Below the pieces are notes generated by a model, which worked only from the letters and a program-made list of their open reading frames with translations, had not been told where the DNA came from and ran no database searches. A program made the position numbers and the translations under genes. From assembly GCA_003288255.1 (NCBI GenBank), contig CP026600.1, forward strand, positions 310,001-374,000: a DNA stretch of 64,000 bases. The letters run 5' to 3'. Below are positions 36,370 to 45,546 of the stretch, in pieces. Each line of letters starts with the position of its first letter. Positions within the stretch are counted from its first letter, which is position 1. The stretch is from Clostridiaceae bacterium 14S0207. Its GTDB lineage: Bacteria > Bacillota > Clostridia > Clostridiales > Clostridiaceae.

Positions 36370-39300
36370 ATGAAGAAGAATTTTTTAACCTCAGTAATAG
36401 CAATGGCATTAACGGTAAATATATGTGCATCTACTATTTTTGCTACTGAAATATCAATGTGGAAAAATGTTAAAAGTGGTATAGATGAAGTAGGACAAAA
36501 TATAGCTATTAAGGTGTCAAATGAACCAGTTAATCTTAAAAACTTAAATGAAAAAGACATATCTTTAGATAAAAAAATACAAGTGGTAAAAGAAAATACA
36601 ACAGATAATAAAAATAAAAAAGATAATAATATAAAAAAAGAAGATGTTGTTGATTTAAGTAAAAAAAGCATAGAAGAATTATATAAAGATGCGTATTATG
36701 CAACTACTAAATGTTTAAATTTACGAACTCAAGAATCTATAAAAGAGGCTAGAGATATGATTGCTAGAATTCCAAGTAATCTTCAATGGGCAATAGGAGA
36801 GTTTTCAAAACAAGTTGATTCAATTCAACAACCTATTTTTGAAAAAATTATAGAAACTTTAGAAAAAGCTAAGGAATTAAAATCTCAGCTTTCTATAAAT
36901 GAAAGTAGAAAACTAATAAAGGATGTAATAGAGGATCAATATAAAGCTACATGGTCAGCGGAGTTAGATAAAGTTCAACAAGAGAAAATAAGTAATTTAG
37001 TTAAATCCATTCAAAGAGCTAGTATAAAAAACGATTCAGAATCTTGGAAAATTGCTAATGAAGAAATGAAAGATATAGATACTGTAGAGTATAATGATGG
37101 AGTTAAACAATGGATTCACACTTACAGAAAACAAATAGATGTAGAGATAGTTGGAGTTAAAGAGTTAACTAATAAGTATTCAGAAGTTATTTGTAATGAA
37201 TTAACTAAAGAAGAAATCAAAGATATACTTAAATGTAGTAATAAAGATGAATTAATAAAATATTTAAAAGATATAAATGCAGATAAAAATAAAGCTTTTA
37301 ATGCCGGAAGATATTGGGCTAGTAAAAGAGTTAATACAGGTTCATGGGAAATACAAACAAAATTAAATATTGAGGATAAACAAAAATCTGATGAAATAAA
37401 ACAAAACAAATTAGAAAGAGAAAAGCCAGAATTAGAGAAAAAGAAACAAGAAGCAAAAGAAAAACAAGCCATAAAAGAGAAGGCAGAAAAAGAAGCAAAG
37501 GAAAAAGAAGAAGCAAAAATAGAAGTGGAAAAACAAGAAAAAAAATTAAAAGAACAACTAAAATTAGCTAAAGATACTGAAAAATTAAAATTAGAAAAAG
37601 AACTTAAAGAAGCTCAAGAGAAAGCTAAAATTGCAGCAAAGGAGGCAAAAGAAAAAGAAGAAGCAAGAATAAGGGCAGATCAAGAGGCAAAAGAAAAACA
37701 ACTTGTAAAAGAGAAGGCGGAGAAGGAAGCAAAGGAAAAAGAAAAAGCAAAAATAGAAACGGAAAAAGAAGCAAAAAAATTAGAAGAACAACTAAAATTA
37801 GCTAAAGATGCCGAAAAGTTAAAATTAGAAAAAGAACTTAAAAAAGCTCAAGAGAAAGCTAAGATTGCAGCAAAGGAAGCAGAAGAAAGGGAAGAAGCAA
37901 GAATAAAGGCAGATCAAGAGGCAAAAGAAAAACAACTTGCAAAAGAGAAAGTGGAGAAGGAAGCAAAAGAAAAACAAGTCGAGCAAGAGAAAATGGAGAA
38001 AGAAGCAAAAGAAAAGGAAGAAGCAAGGATAAAGAAAGAGAAAGAAGAACAACAAGCTGCAAAAGAGAAAGCAGAATTAGAGAGACAAAAACAAGAGGAA
38101 AAAGTAAAAATTCAACTAGAGAATCAAAACAAGCTTAATGAAGCCAAACAAGCTTTAGAGCTAAAAAATATAGATCAAATAGAAAATAATTTAAATTTAC
38201 CAATAAATGGTGAAAATGAAGTTCAAATTAAATGGGAGTCTTCAAGAAAAGATATCATAGATAATACAGGAAGAGTAATTAGACCTAAGGCAAATGAAGG
38301 GAATATGGTTGTTACTTTAAATGCTATATTATCCTTAAATGGAATTGTAGAAAATAAACAGTTTATGGTTACTGTTAAAGCTGAGGATTTTACAAATGAA
38401 GAATATGTTGAAAAAACCTTTAATAATTTAGATATAAAAGGAAATCTAAAAGGCGTAGTAGATAATATAAAATTATGTAATGAAGATGATGAAAATAAGG
38501 TAAGTATAATTTGGAACTCAAGTAATGAATCTATTATATCAAACGATGGAATAGTTACACGAAGTGATAAAGATGAAACTGTTATATTAACAGCTACATT
38601 ATTAAAAGAAGGAGTTTCAAAAGTAAAAACTTTTAATATTGTAGTTAAGGCAAAAGAAGAAGATATTGAAAAAGAGCTACAATTAGCAAATAATGCCTTA
38701 GAAATATCTAATGTAGATAATATAGAAAAAGATATTAACTTAAAAACATTTTTAAATGATATAAATATTACTTGGACATCTAGTGATGAAGGCATAATAA
38801 GTTCTAATGGAAAAGTTATAAGACCGCAATTTGGGGAAAAAGATAGGTTAGTTACATTAACAGCTACATTAAGTAAAAAAGATAAAAGTATAACTAAGGA
38901 ATTTAATTTAACAGTTAAGGCCGAAAAACAATTAGTAGCTAATAGTGGAGAAGAATTTAATAATATTATAAAAGAGGCAGTAAGAAGTCTTAAACAAAGT
39001 ATAAGTATTAAAGTTCCTAAGTATGATAAAAATATATACAATTTTGATCATTGGAATGATGCTATGGTTGAGCTAGGTGGTGAAGATTATGGAAAGCCTA
39101 CTGCTAGTGCATCAATTAGAGGATATCAAGGGCAAGCAGAACAAGAGATAACAATAAAGTTTACTTATATGAGAGATATAACTACTGTAAGAAAACAGAA
39201 GGAAGCAGTAGAAGAAGAAGTTAAAAGAATAGTAAAAGAAGTTATAAAAGATGAAATGACAGATTTTCAGAAGGAATTGGCATTACACGATTATATAGTT

Positions 39301-39993
39301 AAAAATGCAGATTATAATATGGCAGGATTAAATAAAAATCCTATTGATTTAGAGGATCACAATGCATATGGTGTGTTAATCTTACATAAAGGCGTTTGTG
39401 AAAGTTATGCAAAAGCAATGCAGTTATTGTTAAAAGAAGTTGGAATAGAATGTAAGTATGCTACTGGTAAGTCAAAACATAATGGACAACCAGGGGGGGG
39501 ACATGCATGGAATATGGTTAAGTTAGATAATGAGTGGTATAACTTAGATGCTACTTGGGATGATCCTGTATCAGATAGAAATGGAACTAATATTGTTGTA
39601 GAGGGTTCTACTATTACGCCAGTTATTCATACTTATTTTAATGTAACAGATGATATTCTTAATCAAGACCATATACGAGGAGATTATGAGGAAAGAAATT
39701 ATCCAAGATGTACTTCTACTAAATATGCATATGATAATATGGATATAGATGAATATACAAACGATGGGAAGATAATCCCAAAGGTAACAAATAAGGAAGA
39801 ATTAGATAAGTTGATTTTAGAAGCATTGAAAACTAAAAAAAGTTCTTTATATTTAAGAATCAAAGGATTAAATATGACACAGAAACAATTAAGTGAAGAA
39901 GTAAAAGTTGTGGCAAATGGTAAATTTGGTTTAGGATGGGAGACATTAAGTTCAGATAAGAATCATGTTTTATATAAATTTAATTGGGTATAA
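36370..39993 (+). CDS. Secreted protein: shared N-terminal domain, KE-rich coiled coil, Ig-like repeats, transglutaminase-like domain
   Basis: 1207 residues with a signal peptide (cleavage after TIFA). It is built like the preceding gene but with a ~240-residue Lys/Glu/Ala coiled coil (about residues 345-590) between the shared N-terminal domain and the Ig-like repeats. The coil contains two 78-residue direct repeats. The transglutaminase triad is present: HKGVCESYAKAM, GHAWNMVKL, YNLDATWDDP. The C-terminal ~120 residues also match the first paralogue. The coil probably acts as a rod lifting the enzyme from the cell surface (inference). Start behind TTAGGAGGAATAAG. Confidence 0.85.
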   Translation: MKKNFLTSVIAMALTVNICASTIFATEISMWKNVKSGIDEVGQNIAIKVSNEPVNLKNLNEKDISLDKKIQVVKENTTDNKNKKDNNIKKEDVVDLSKKSIEELYKDAYYATTKCLNLRTQESIKEARDMIARIPSNLQWAIGEFSKQVDSIQQPIFEKIIETLEKAKELKSQLSINESRKLIKDVIEDQYKATWSAELDKVQQEKISNLVKSIQRASIKNDSESWKIANEEMKDIDTVEYNDGVKQWIHTYRKQIDVEIVGVKELTNKYSEVICNELTKEEIKDILKCSNKDELIKYLKDINADKNKAFNAGRYWASKRVNTGSWEIQTKLNIEDKQKSDEIKQNKLEREKPELEKKKQEAKEKQAIKEKAEKEAKEKEEAKIEVEKQEKKLKEQLKLAKDTEKLKLEKELKEAQEKAKIAAKEAKEKEEARIRADQEAKEKQLVKEKAEKEAKEKEKAKIETEKEAKKLEEQLKLAKDAEKLKLEKELKKAQEKAKIAAKEAEEREEARIKADQEAKEKQLAKEKVEKEAKEKQVEQEKMEKEAKEKEEARIKKEKEEQQAAKEKAELERQKQEEKVKIQLENQNKLNEAKQALELKNIDQIENNLNLPINGENEVQIKWESSRKDIIDNTGRVIRPKANEGNMVVTLNAILSLNGIVENKQFMVTVKAEDFTNEEYVEKTFNNLDIKGNLKGVVDNIKLCNEDDENKVSIIWNSSNESIISNDGIVTRSDKDETVILTATLLKEGVSKVKTFNIVVKAKEEDIEKELQLANNALEISNVDNIEKDINLKTFLNDINITWTSSDEGIISSNGKVIRPQFGEKDRLVTLTATLSKKDKSITKEFNLTVKAEKQLVANSGEEFNNIIKEAVRSLKQSISIKVPKYDKNIYNFDHWNDAMVELGGEDYGKPTASASIRGYQGQAEQEITIKFTYMRDITTVRKQKEAVEEEVKRIVKEVIKDEMTDFQKELALHDYIVKNADYNMAGLNKNPIDLEDHNAYGVLILHKGVCESYAKAMQLLLKEVGIECKYATGKSKHNGQPGGGHAWNMVKLDNEWYNLDATWDDPVSDRNGTNIVVEGSTITPVIHTYFNVTDDILNQDHIRGDYEERNYPRCTSTKYAYDNMDIDEYTNDGKIIPKVTNKEELDKLILEALKTKKSSLYLRIKGLNMTQKQLSEEVKVVANGKFGLGWETLSSDKNHVLYKFNWV
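37501..37968 (+). repeat. Tandem 234-base (78-codon) repeat, two copies
   Basis: Copy one is about 37501-37734 and copy two 37735-37968, followed by a shorter degenerate piece. The unit encodes (K/E)EEAKIE...LKEQLKLAKD...LKLEKELK...EKAKIAAKEA...ADQEAKEKQ. The spacing was checked at the AKIE motif (37513 and 37747, offset 234). Confidence 0.85.
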
Positions 39994-40007
39994 TCAAAAA
40001 AATAAAA

Positions 40008-40038
40008 AACTATCTCGAAATTTCGAGATAGCTTTTTT
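40008..40038 (+). terminator. Terminator after the second secreted-protein gene
   Basis: CTATCTCGAAA (40010-40020) is followed at once by TTTCGAGATAG (40021-40031), then CT6; an A-rich stretch precedes it. Confidence 0.9.
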
Positions 40039-40121
40039 AAAGATTAAAATTTGTATATTTAATAATAATATAGTAAAATTAATATGAATTTTGTGAAAAG
40101 AATGGATATGGAGGGAACTAT

Positions 40122-42665
40122 ATGAGAAAAAAATTTCTAAGTAGTTTAATAGCAGCAGTATTGAGTTTTACCTTATTTACTTCTACTGTTTTTGCTGGAA
40201 CCAATAAATTATGGAACAATGTTAAAATAGGATTAGATAAAACTGGACAAACCGTTGTTAATAGAGTTACAGGAGAAAATATAAAACTTAATGATTTAGA
40301 AGTTAAGGATATAAAATATGATGGTAATAAAAATAAGATATTAAATAAAGATTCAAAAAAAATTACAAATAAAAAAATATGCAAAGTTACAGAGAACAAT
40401 TTAGATAAACTTTATAAAGAAGCTTATGATGCGACAATTAAATGTTTAAATGAAAAAACTCAAAAATCTATAAAGGAAGCAAGAAAAGTTATTGAAAAAT
40501 TACCTAAGGAGCTTAATTGGGCTAAAGGTACATTTTCAGTGCAAGTTGATCAAGTTCAGCAACCTATATTTACAAGGATAATAAATTATATAAATGTTTC
40601 TAAAAAAACGAAGCAACAAAAGGATATTAATAATGGAAGAGAATTAGTTAAAGATGTAATAGAAACACAATATAGAAGCACTTGGTCTTCAGAATTAGAT
40701 AAAGTTGAAGGAGAAAAAATTTCTAAGGTAGTTGATGGTATTAATAAGATGTCTTTAGTAAATGACAATACCTTGGATTTAAAAGAAGTTAAAGAAGAAA
40801 TAGATGATATATCCACAGTTAAATATAATGATGGAGTTAAAGAGTGGATAGATTCATATAAAGTAGATTTAAATCATGATATAGAAGGATTAAAGTCATT
40901 AACAGATGATTATGCTAAATCCGTAAGTGAAGGGTTAAGTAAGGATGAGATAAATAAGATTTCTTCTTGTAAAGATCTAGATGTCTTAGTTGAATATTTA
41001 AAATTAATAAAGGCTGATAAAGATAAGGCCTTTAATGCGGGGAGACTTTGGGCAGCTAAAACTTTTAATGTTGCTTCTTGGAAAGTAGAAAAACAACAAA
41101 CATTGGATGTTCAAGTAGCAATAGCCCTTCCAAGTGGAAGTATTTATACTCCTACTTTTGTGAATGACAAAGTTGTTATAGATAATAATAAACAAAGTAA
41201 AGGATTTACTCCATTAGGAGTATTAGAAGCAATAGGGGCTAAGTATGAAGTTAATAAAGAAGGAAGTTATGTAACTTCTATAAGTGGAATAGGTGCTAAA
41301 GAATCCGATGGATGGATGTATACAGTTAATGGCAAAGAGATCATGGAAAGTCCCGATAAATGTAAATTAAAATCAGGCGATAAGGTTCTGTGGTACTATG
41401 CAACTAAAAGTAATCAATGGAAAGCACCATCATGGGAAGAATTATTAAAAACACAAAATCAAAATGAAAGAATTGATAAGGCATTAAAAAATAATCTTAA
41501 ATATCTTACATCACTAAGTTCCAAGGATCTAAACGAATGGAATTCTTTGGTCCTAAGTAAATGTGGTGAAAAAGTATCAGAAGAAAATTTAAATAAATTT
41601 ATTAAATCTATAAAAGATAAAAAGGATAAAGCACAAGATACAGATTATGCAAAAGCTATAATTGCATTAACAGCTGCTGGAAAAGATGCTAGAGTTGTAG
41701 ATAAAGAACTTAATTTGGTAGAAAAGTTATGCAAAAAAGGATTTATCAAGAATAATGTGTTTAGTGAAGCGTATTCATTAATTGCATTAGATTGTGGAAA
41801 ATATGAAATAAAGAATGTAACTGATAGTGTAAGAAAAGATTTAGTTAAAAATTTAATAACTAAAAGTAAGGATAAAAAAGGATGGGGATTTGGTAATAAT
41901 GTAGATCTTGATACAACAGCTATAGTTATGACTGCATTAGCCCCTTATAATGATAGTGTAAAAGTTAAAGAATGTATAGAAAATGCCGCAAAAACTTTAG
42001 CAAATATGCAAAATAAAAAAGGACTTTACTATTCAGAATGGACAGGAGAAAGTAGTGAAAGTTTATCACAAGCTATAATAGCTTTAACATCTAACAATAT
42101 AGATCCAGCAAGTAAACAATTCACTAAAAATGATAATAATTTAATAAGTAATTTATTAAGTTTTGCTAATGATAAAGGATTTATGCATAATAAAGGACAA
42201 GCTGAGAATATATTAGCTACTTCTCAAGCTACTCAAGCACTTATATCATATAGAGATTTTGTAAATAATAGAGGGACTTTTTATGAATTAAAAGATTTTT
42301 CTAAAGAGGATAATGAAAAATCTATAAATATTCAAGTTAAAATATCCATACCAAGTAAAAAAGATCCTATATCAAAATGTGAAAATTTTAAAGTTAATAA
42401 TCAAAAACAAAACATAACAGTTTTAGATTCACTTAAAAATGTAACAGACAAATATATAATAGAAAATAGCACTTATGGTCTGTTTGTTAAGTCTATATTA
42501 GAAATAGAAAATAAAAATTATGATGGATGGTGTTTCACAGTAAACGATGTCCAATCATCAGTAGGGGCAAGTAAAGTCAACTTAAAGGATGGAGATAAAG
42601 TTCTTTGGTATTATGCAACTGAAGGAAATCAATGGAAGGCTCCAAAATGGGATGAGGTAAAATAA
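40122..42665 (+). CDS. Secreted protein: shared N-terminal domain, DUF4430, alpha/alpha-toroid, DUF4430
   Basis: 847 residues with a signal peptide (after TVFA). The N-terminal ~325 residues are the domain common to the two preceding proteins. Then follows a DUF4430 domain (~330-440, GWMYTVNGKEIM, GDKVLWYYATKSNQWKAPSW), an alpha/alpha-toroid repeat region (~450-720, DYAKAIIALTAAGKD, KGWGFGNNVDLDTTAIVMTAL, ESLSQAIIALTSNNID) and a second DUF4430 (~735-847, GWCFTVNDVQ, GDKVLWYYATEGNQWKAPKW). Toroid plus DUF4430 is the architecture of transcobalamin/intrinsic factor. The ligand is unknown. Start behind GGAGGGAACTAT. Confidence 0.83.
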   Translation: MRKKFLSSLIAAVLSFTLFTSTVFAGTNKLWNNVKIGLDKTGQTVVNRVTGENIKLNDLEVKDIKYDGNKNKILNKDSKKITNKKICKVTENNLDKLYKEAYDATIKCLNEKTQKSIKEARKVIEKLPKELNWAKGTFSVQVDQVQQPIFTRIINYINVSKKTKQQKDINNGRELVKDVIETQYRSTWSSELDKVEGEKISKVVDGINKMSLVNDNTLDLKEVKEEIDDISTVKYNDGVKEWIDSYKVDLNHDIEGLKSLTDDYAKSVSEGLSKDEINKISSCKDLDVLVEYLKLIKADKDKAFNAGRLWAAKTFNVASWKVEKQQTLDVQVAIALPSGSIYTPTFVNDKVVIDNNKQSKGFTPLGVLEAIGAKYEVNKEGSYVTSISGIGAKESDGWMYTVNGKEIMESPDKCKLKSGDKVLWYYATKSNQWKAPSWEELLKTQNQNERIDKALKNNLKYLTSLSSKDLNEWNSLVLSKCGEKVSEENLNKFIKSIKDKKDKAQDTDYAKAIIALTAAGKDARVVDKELNLVEKLCKKGFIKNNVFSEAYSLIALDCGKYEIKNVTDSVRKDLVKNLITKSKDKKGWGFGNNVDLDTTAIVMTALAPYNDSVKVKECIENAAKTLANMQNKKGLYYSEWTGESSESLSQAIIALTSNNIDPASKQFTKNDNNLISNLLSFANDKGFMHNKGQAENILATSQATQALISYRDFVNNRGTFYELKDFSKEDNEKSINIQVKISIPSKKDPISKCENFKVNNQKQNITVLDSLKNVTDKYIIENSTYGLFVKSILEIENKNYDGWCFTVNDVQSSVGASKVNLKDGDKVLWYYATEGNQWKAPKWDEVK

Positions 42666-42687
42666 ATAGAAATTAAATAATGAATTT

Positions 42688-42735
42688 AAAAAGTGTAATA
42701 GCTTAAAATAAAAAGAGTTATTACACTTTTTATTT
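42688..42735 (+). terminator. Terminator after the third secreted-protein gene
   Basis: AAAAAGTGTAATA (42688-42700) pairs with TATTACACTTTTT (42719-42731) around an 18-base loop. Confidence 0.85.
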
Positions 42736-42747
42736 TATAAAGACATA

Positions 42748-42806
42748 TTGACACTAATGGTAACAATTGCTATACTTTAACTAATATTAGTCGGACGGGC
42801 GGACGA
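42748..42806 (+). promoter_or_regulatory. Consensus promoter and GC-rich operator of the TetR-degV operon
   Basis: TTGACA (42748-42753) and TATACT (42771-42776) with a 17-base spacer. Just past the predicted start point is TCGGACGGGCGGACGAG (about 42791-42807). It holds the direct unit CGGAC twice and is strikingly GC-rich for this genome, like operators of QacR/AcrR-type TetR proteins. Autorepression is likely. Confidence 0.75.
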
Positions 42807-42822
42807 GAAAGGAGAACAGGTT

Positions 42823-43386
42823 ATTATTAAAGAGAATTGTATAAATAATCAAGAAAAAATTTTACAAGTTACTGAAAAATTAATTATAGAAAAGGGAATA
42901 GAAAGTACTAGTTTAGCGGATATTGCCAAAGAGGTTGGAATTAGTAAGGGAACTTTGTATTATTATTATTCATCTAAAAATGACTTAATTAATGATATTG
43001 CACATAGATATTTTAAGGAAAGTACATTAAAAATAAATAAGGCATTACAAAATATAGATACTAATAGTGATCCAACTAAAATCATAGAAATTACTTTTAA
43101 AAACATATTAAATGCTCATGAAAATGGAAAACTACATTTATGTCTTATTCAAGAAGCCTTAATGAAAAATGAAGATTTAAGAAAACAATTTAATAAAGAA
43201 TATATAAAGTGGAAAAATGTTGTTGAAGAAGGATTAAGAAAAATATTAAAGGATAAAAATATAGATTATAATGTACTTAGTAACATAATGGTTGCTACTA
43301 TGGATGGATTTGTATTACAAAGTTTATTAAAGACAGATTCTATTTCACCAAGTTCAATAGCAGAATATGTAGTAAAAAATAAATAA
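42823..43386 (+). CDS. TetR/AcrR-family transcriptional regulator (non-canonical start)
   Basis: About 187 residues. The helix-turn-helix is complete in frame (TSLADIAKEVGISKGTLYYYYSSKNDLI) and the C-terminal ligand domain follows. The frame is open from 42781 but contains no ATG, GTG or TTG before the HTH. The only start at the right distance from the good site AAAGGAG is ATT at 42823 (or 42826). A TTG at 42955 would cut the HTH in half. Either a rare ATT start, as known for infC, or a sequence error is possible. It likely represses its own promoter and degV. Confidence 0.8.
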   Translation: MIKENCINNQEKILQVTEKLIIEKGIESTSLADIAKEVGISKGTLYYYYSSKNDLINDIAHRYFKESTLKINKALQNIDTNSDPTKIIEITFKNILNAHENGKLHLCLIQEALMKNEDLRKQFNKEYIKWKNVVEEGLRKILKDKNIDYNVLSNIMVATMDGFVLQSLLKTDSISPSSIAEYVVKNK

Positions 43387-43412
43387 ATTATTAATGAGTG
43401 GAGGGGTTTCGT

Positions 43413-44252
43413 TTGCAAAAAATAGCATTAATAACAGATAGCGCATGTGACTTAGGAAGAGATATTATAAATAAATATAATATAAATGTACTTCCTTTTA
43501 GAATTATATATGAGAATAAGGAATTTTTAGATGGTATAAATATTAAACCAGAAGATGTTTATTCTAACCTAGATGAAGAAATACCAACATCATCATTACC
43601 ATCCTTATCAGATATGGAAAAACTTTTTAATAGAATAAAGCTAGAGGGATATACACATGTTATAGCAATTACTTTATCATCAGGATTATCAGGTATTTAT
43701 AATGCCTTAAGACTTATAAGCGAAGATTATCCTGAAATTGAAAGCTTTATTTTTGACTCTAAAAGTATATCATTAGGCGAAGGTATATTAGTAGAAAAAT
43801 GTGGGAAGATGATAGAAGAAGGTAAATCTTTTAAAGAAATTATAACAGAGATTCCAAAGATAAGAGAAAAGGTAAATGTATTTTTCGTAGTAGGAACTTT
43901 AAAGTATTTAAAAAAAGGTGGAAGAATCGGTGCAGTTGCAGGAACTATAGGTGAAATGTTAAGTTTAAAACCTATTATAACAATTGATCAAGATGGAAGA
44001 TATGTAACTTATGAAAAGTTAAGAGGTAGGAAGCAGTCACTTAAAAAGCTAGTAGAAATTGCAAGTGGCTTTGAAAAGCCTGGTGATGCATGGCTAATGC
44101 ATGGATATGCAGAAGAAGAAATGGAGAATGTTTACGAAAATTTAAAAAAGGTACCAAATATCAAAAATATTTCTAAGGGTGGTAGTATAAGCCCAGTGTC
44201 AGGTGTTCATAGTGGACCTGGACTAATTGGATTAGTTTACTTACAAGATTAA
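43413..44252 (+). CDS. DegV-family fatty-acid-binding protein
   Basis: 279 residues: QKIALITDSACDLG start, SSLPSLSDM motif, ITLSSGLSGIYNA and FDSKSISLGEG, all typical of DegV proteins, which bind a fatty acid between two domains and, in some bacteria, act as FakB partners of the fatty acid kinase FakA. The start is TTG 43413 behind GGAGGGG; GTG 43398 precedes that site. It lies 26 bases after the TetR gene, so the TetR may respond to acyl ligands (inference). Confidence 0.88.
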   Translation: MQKIALITDSACDLGRDIINKYNINVLPFRIIYENKEFLDGINIKPEDVYSNLDEEIPTSSLPSLSDMEKLFNRIKLEGYTHVIAITLSSGLSGIYNALRLISEDYPEIESFIFDSKSISLGEGILVEKCGKMIEEGKSFKEIITEIPKIREKVNVFFVVGTLKYLKKGGRIGAVAGTIGEMLSLKPIITIDQDGRYVTYEKLRGRKQSLKKLVEIASGFEKPGDAWLMHGYAEEEMENVYENLKKVPNIKNISKGGSISPVSGVHSGPGLIGLVYLQD

Positions 44253-44280
44253 ATTTTGATATAATGTATTATAAAAATAC

Positions 44281-44316
44281 TTTTAGCTTCAGTTGAAATA
44301 TACTGAAGCTAAAAAA
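44281..44316. terminator. Terminator after degV
   Basis: TTTTAGCTTCAGT (44281-44293) pairs with ACTGAAGCTAAAA (44302-44314) around an 8-base loop. Confidence 0.85.
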
Positions 44317-44343
44317 TTTTATAAAAACTTTAGGAGGTAGACT

Positions 44344-45390
44344 ATGTTAGAAGGAACCGTAGAAAAAATAGATAAATTAATTATATTTATTTTGATGTAT
44401 ACAATGATTTTTTACATCTTTTTTGGGACTTTAAAATATACTTTTCCTTTTGTTATAGCACTGATTATAGCTTTGATTTTAAGAAAACCTACCGAATACT
44501 TAATGAAAAAGTTTAAGTTTAAAAGTACGTTAGCTTGTTTGATAACTAATATATTTTTTTTCGCTATAATTTTTTCATTATTACTATGGGGAATAATTTC
44601 ACTAAGTAATGAATTAGTTCAATTAGCCAAAGGTACTCAAGATTATTTGGTAAATAATTCAGATAATATTTATACATTTATAAGTAAAATACAGCAAAAA
44701 TATGAAAATGTAGATCCTGAAATATTAAGAACTTTTAAAACATACATATCAGAGTTTATAAGTAAATACTCAGGTAATTTATTATCCTTTTCAGGATCAG
44801 TGGTAACATCATTAGTAAGTTTTGTTAGCAATGTGCCATATTTATTAATGGTAATATTTTTTTCTATTATGTCAACTTACTTTTTTACAAAGGATTTAAT
44901 TATTAGAAAAAAGCAAAATATACAAAATAACATAATGGGAAAATATTCAAGTATATTTAATCAAGCGAAGAAAATGATTATAAATTATTTAATGTCTTAT
45001 GGATTAATAATATTTTTAACTTTTATAGAAACTTTGATAGTATTCTTGATCTTAGGAGTTAAATATTCAGTTATATTAAGTATAGTTTCAGCTATAGCAG
45101 ATATACTGCCAGTCGTAGGAATAGGAATGGTGTATGGACCCTTAATTATTATATACTGGGTTATAGGGTCAAAAGGAATAGCAGTCACATTACTTATAGC
45201 TTATGGAGCAATGTCTGTTATAAGACAGATAATAGAACCTAAAATTGTATCAGCTTCTTTAGGAATACATCCTGTAGCGGTGTTGGCGGCTATATTTATA
45301 GGATTAACTATGAATGGATTTATGGGAATGATATTTTTCATGTTTCTTATAGTATTTTATAATGTTTTAAAACAAGTAAAAGTTTTATAA
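44344..45390 (+). CDS. AI-2E-family transporter (UPF0118 / YtvI-like permease)
   Basis: 348 residues with about eight membrane helices. The C-terminal part shows the typical SAIADILPVVGIGMVYGP, PKIVSASLGIHPV and FMGMIFFMFL motifs. Members export diverse small molecules or exchange ions; the name AI-2 exporter comes from TqsA and need not apply. The start is ATG behind TTAGGAGGTAGACT. It is flanked by terminators, so it is monocistronic. Confidence 0.85.
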   Translation: MLEGTVEKIDKLIIFILMYTMIFYIFFGTLKYTFPFVIALIIALILRKPTEYLMKKFKFKSTLACLITNIFFFAIIFSLLLWGIISLSNELVQLAKGTQDYLVNNSDNIYTFISKIQQKYENVDPEILRTFKTYISEFISKYSGNLLSFSGSVVTSLVSFVSNVPYLLMVIFFSIMSTYFFTKDLIIRKKQNIQNNIMGKYSSIFNQAKKMIINYLMSYGLIIFLTFIETLIVFLILGVKYSVILSIVSAIADILPVVGIGMVYGPLIIIYWVIGSKGIAVTLLIAYGAMSVIRQIIEPKIVSASLGIHPVAVLAAIFIGLTMNGFMGMIFFMFLIVFYNVLKQVKVL

Positions 45391-45400
45391 ATAAAATTAT

Positions 45401-45452
45401 AAATCGTTCTTTATACGAATCTGTATGATAAAAGTATAAGGAACGATTTTTT
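45401..45452 (+). terminator. Terminator after the AI-2E family gene
   Basis: AAATCGTTCTTTATAC (45401-45416) pairs with GTATAAGGAACGATTT (one mismatch) followed by T4. Confidence 0.85.
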
Positions 45453-45546
45453 AGTAAAAAGTTATTATAATGATATAATGAATAATAGATATATAATTTA
45501 AAGAGGAGGAGCTAGCTTAGTAAATATATTAAGTTAAACAAATTTT

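Noticed and set aside
37825-38062. Minus-strand Leu/Phe-rich frames that look like membrane proteins
   Set aside because: They are the reverse of the Lys/Glu-rich coiled-coil repeat and carry no start signals.
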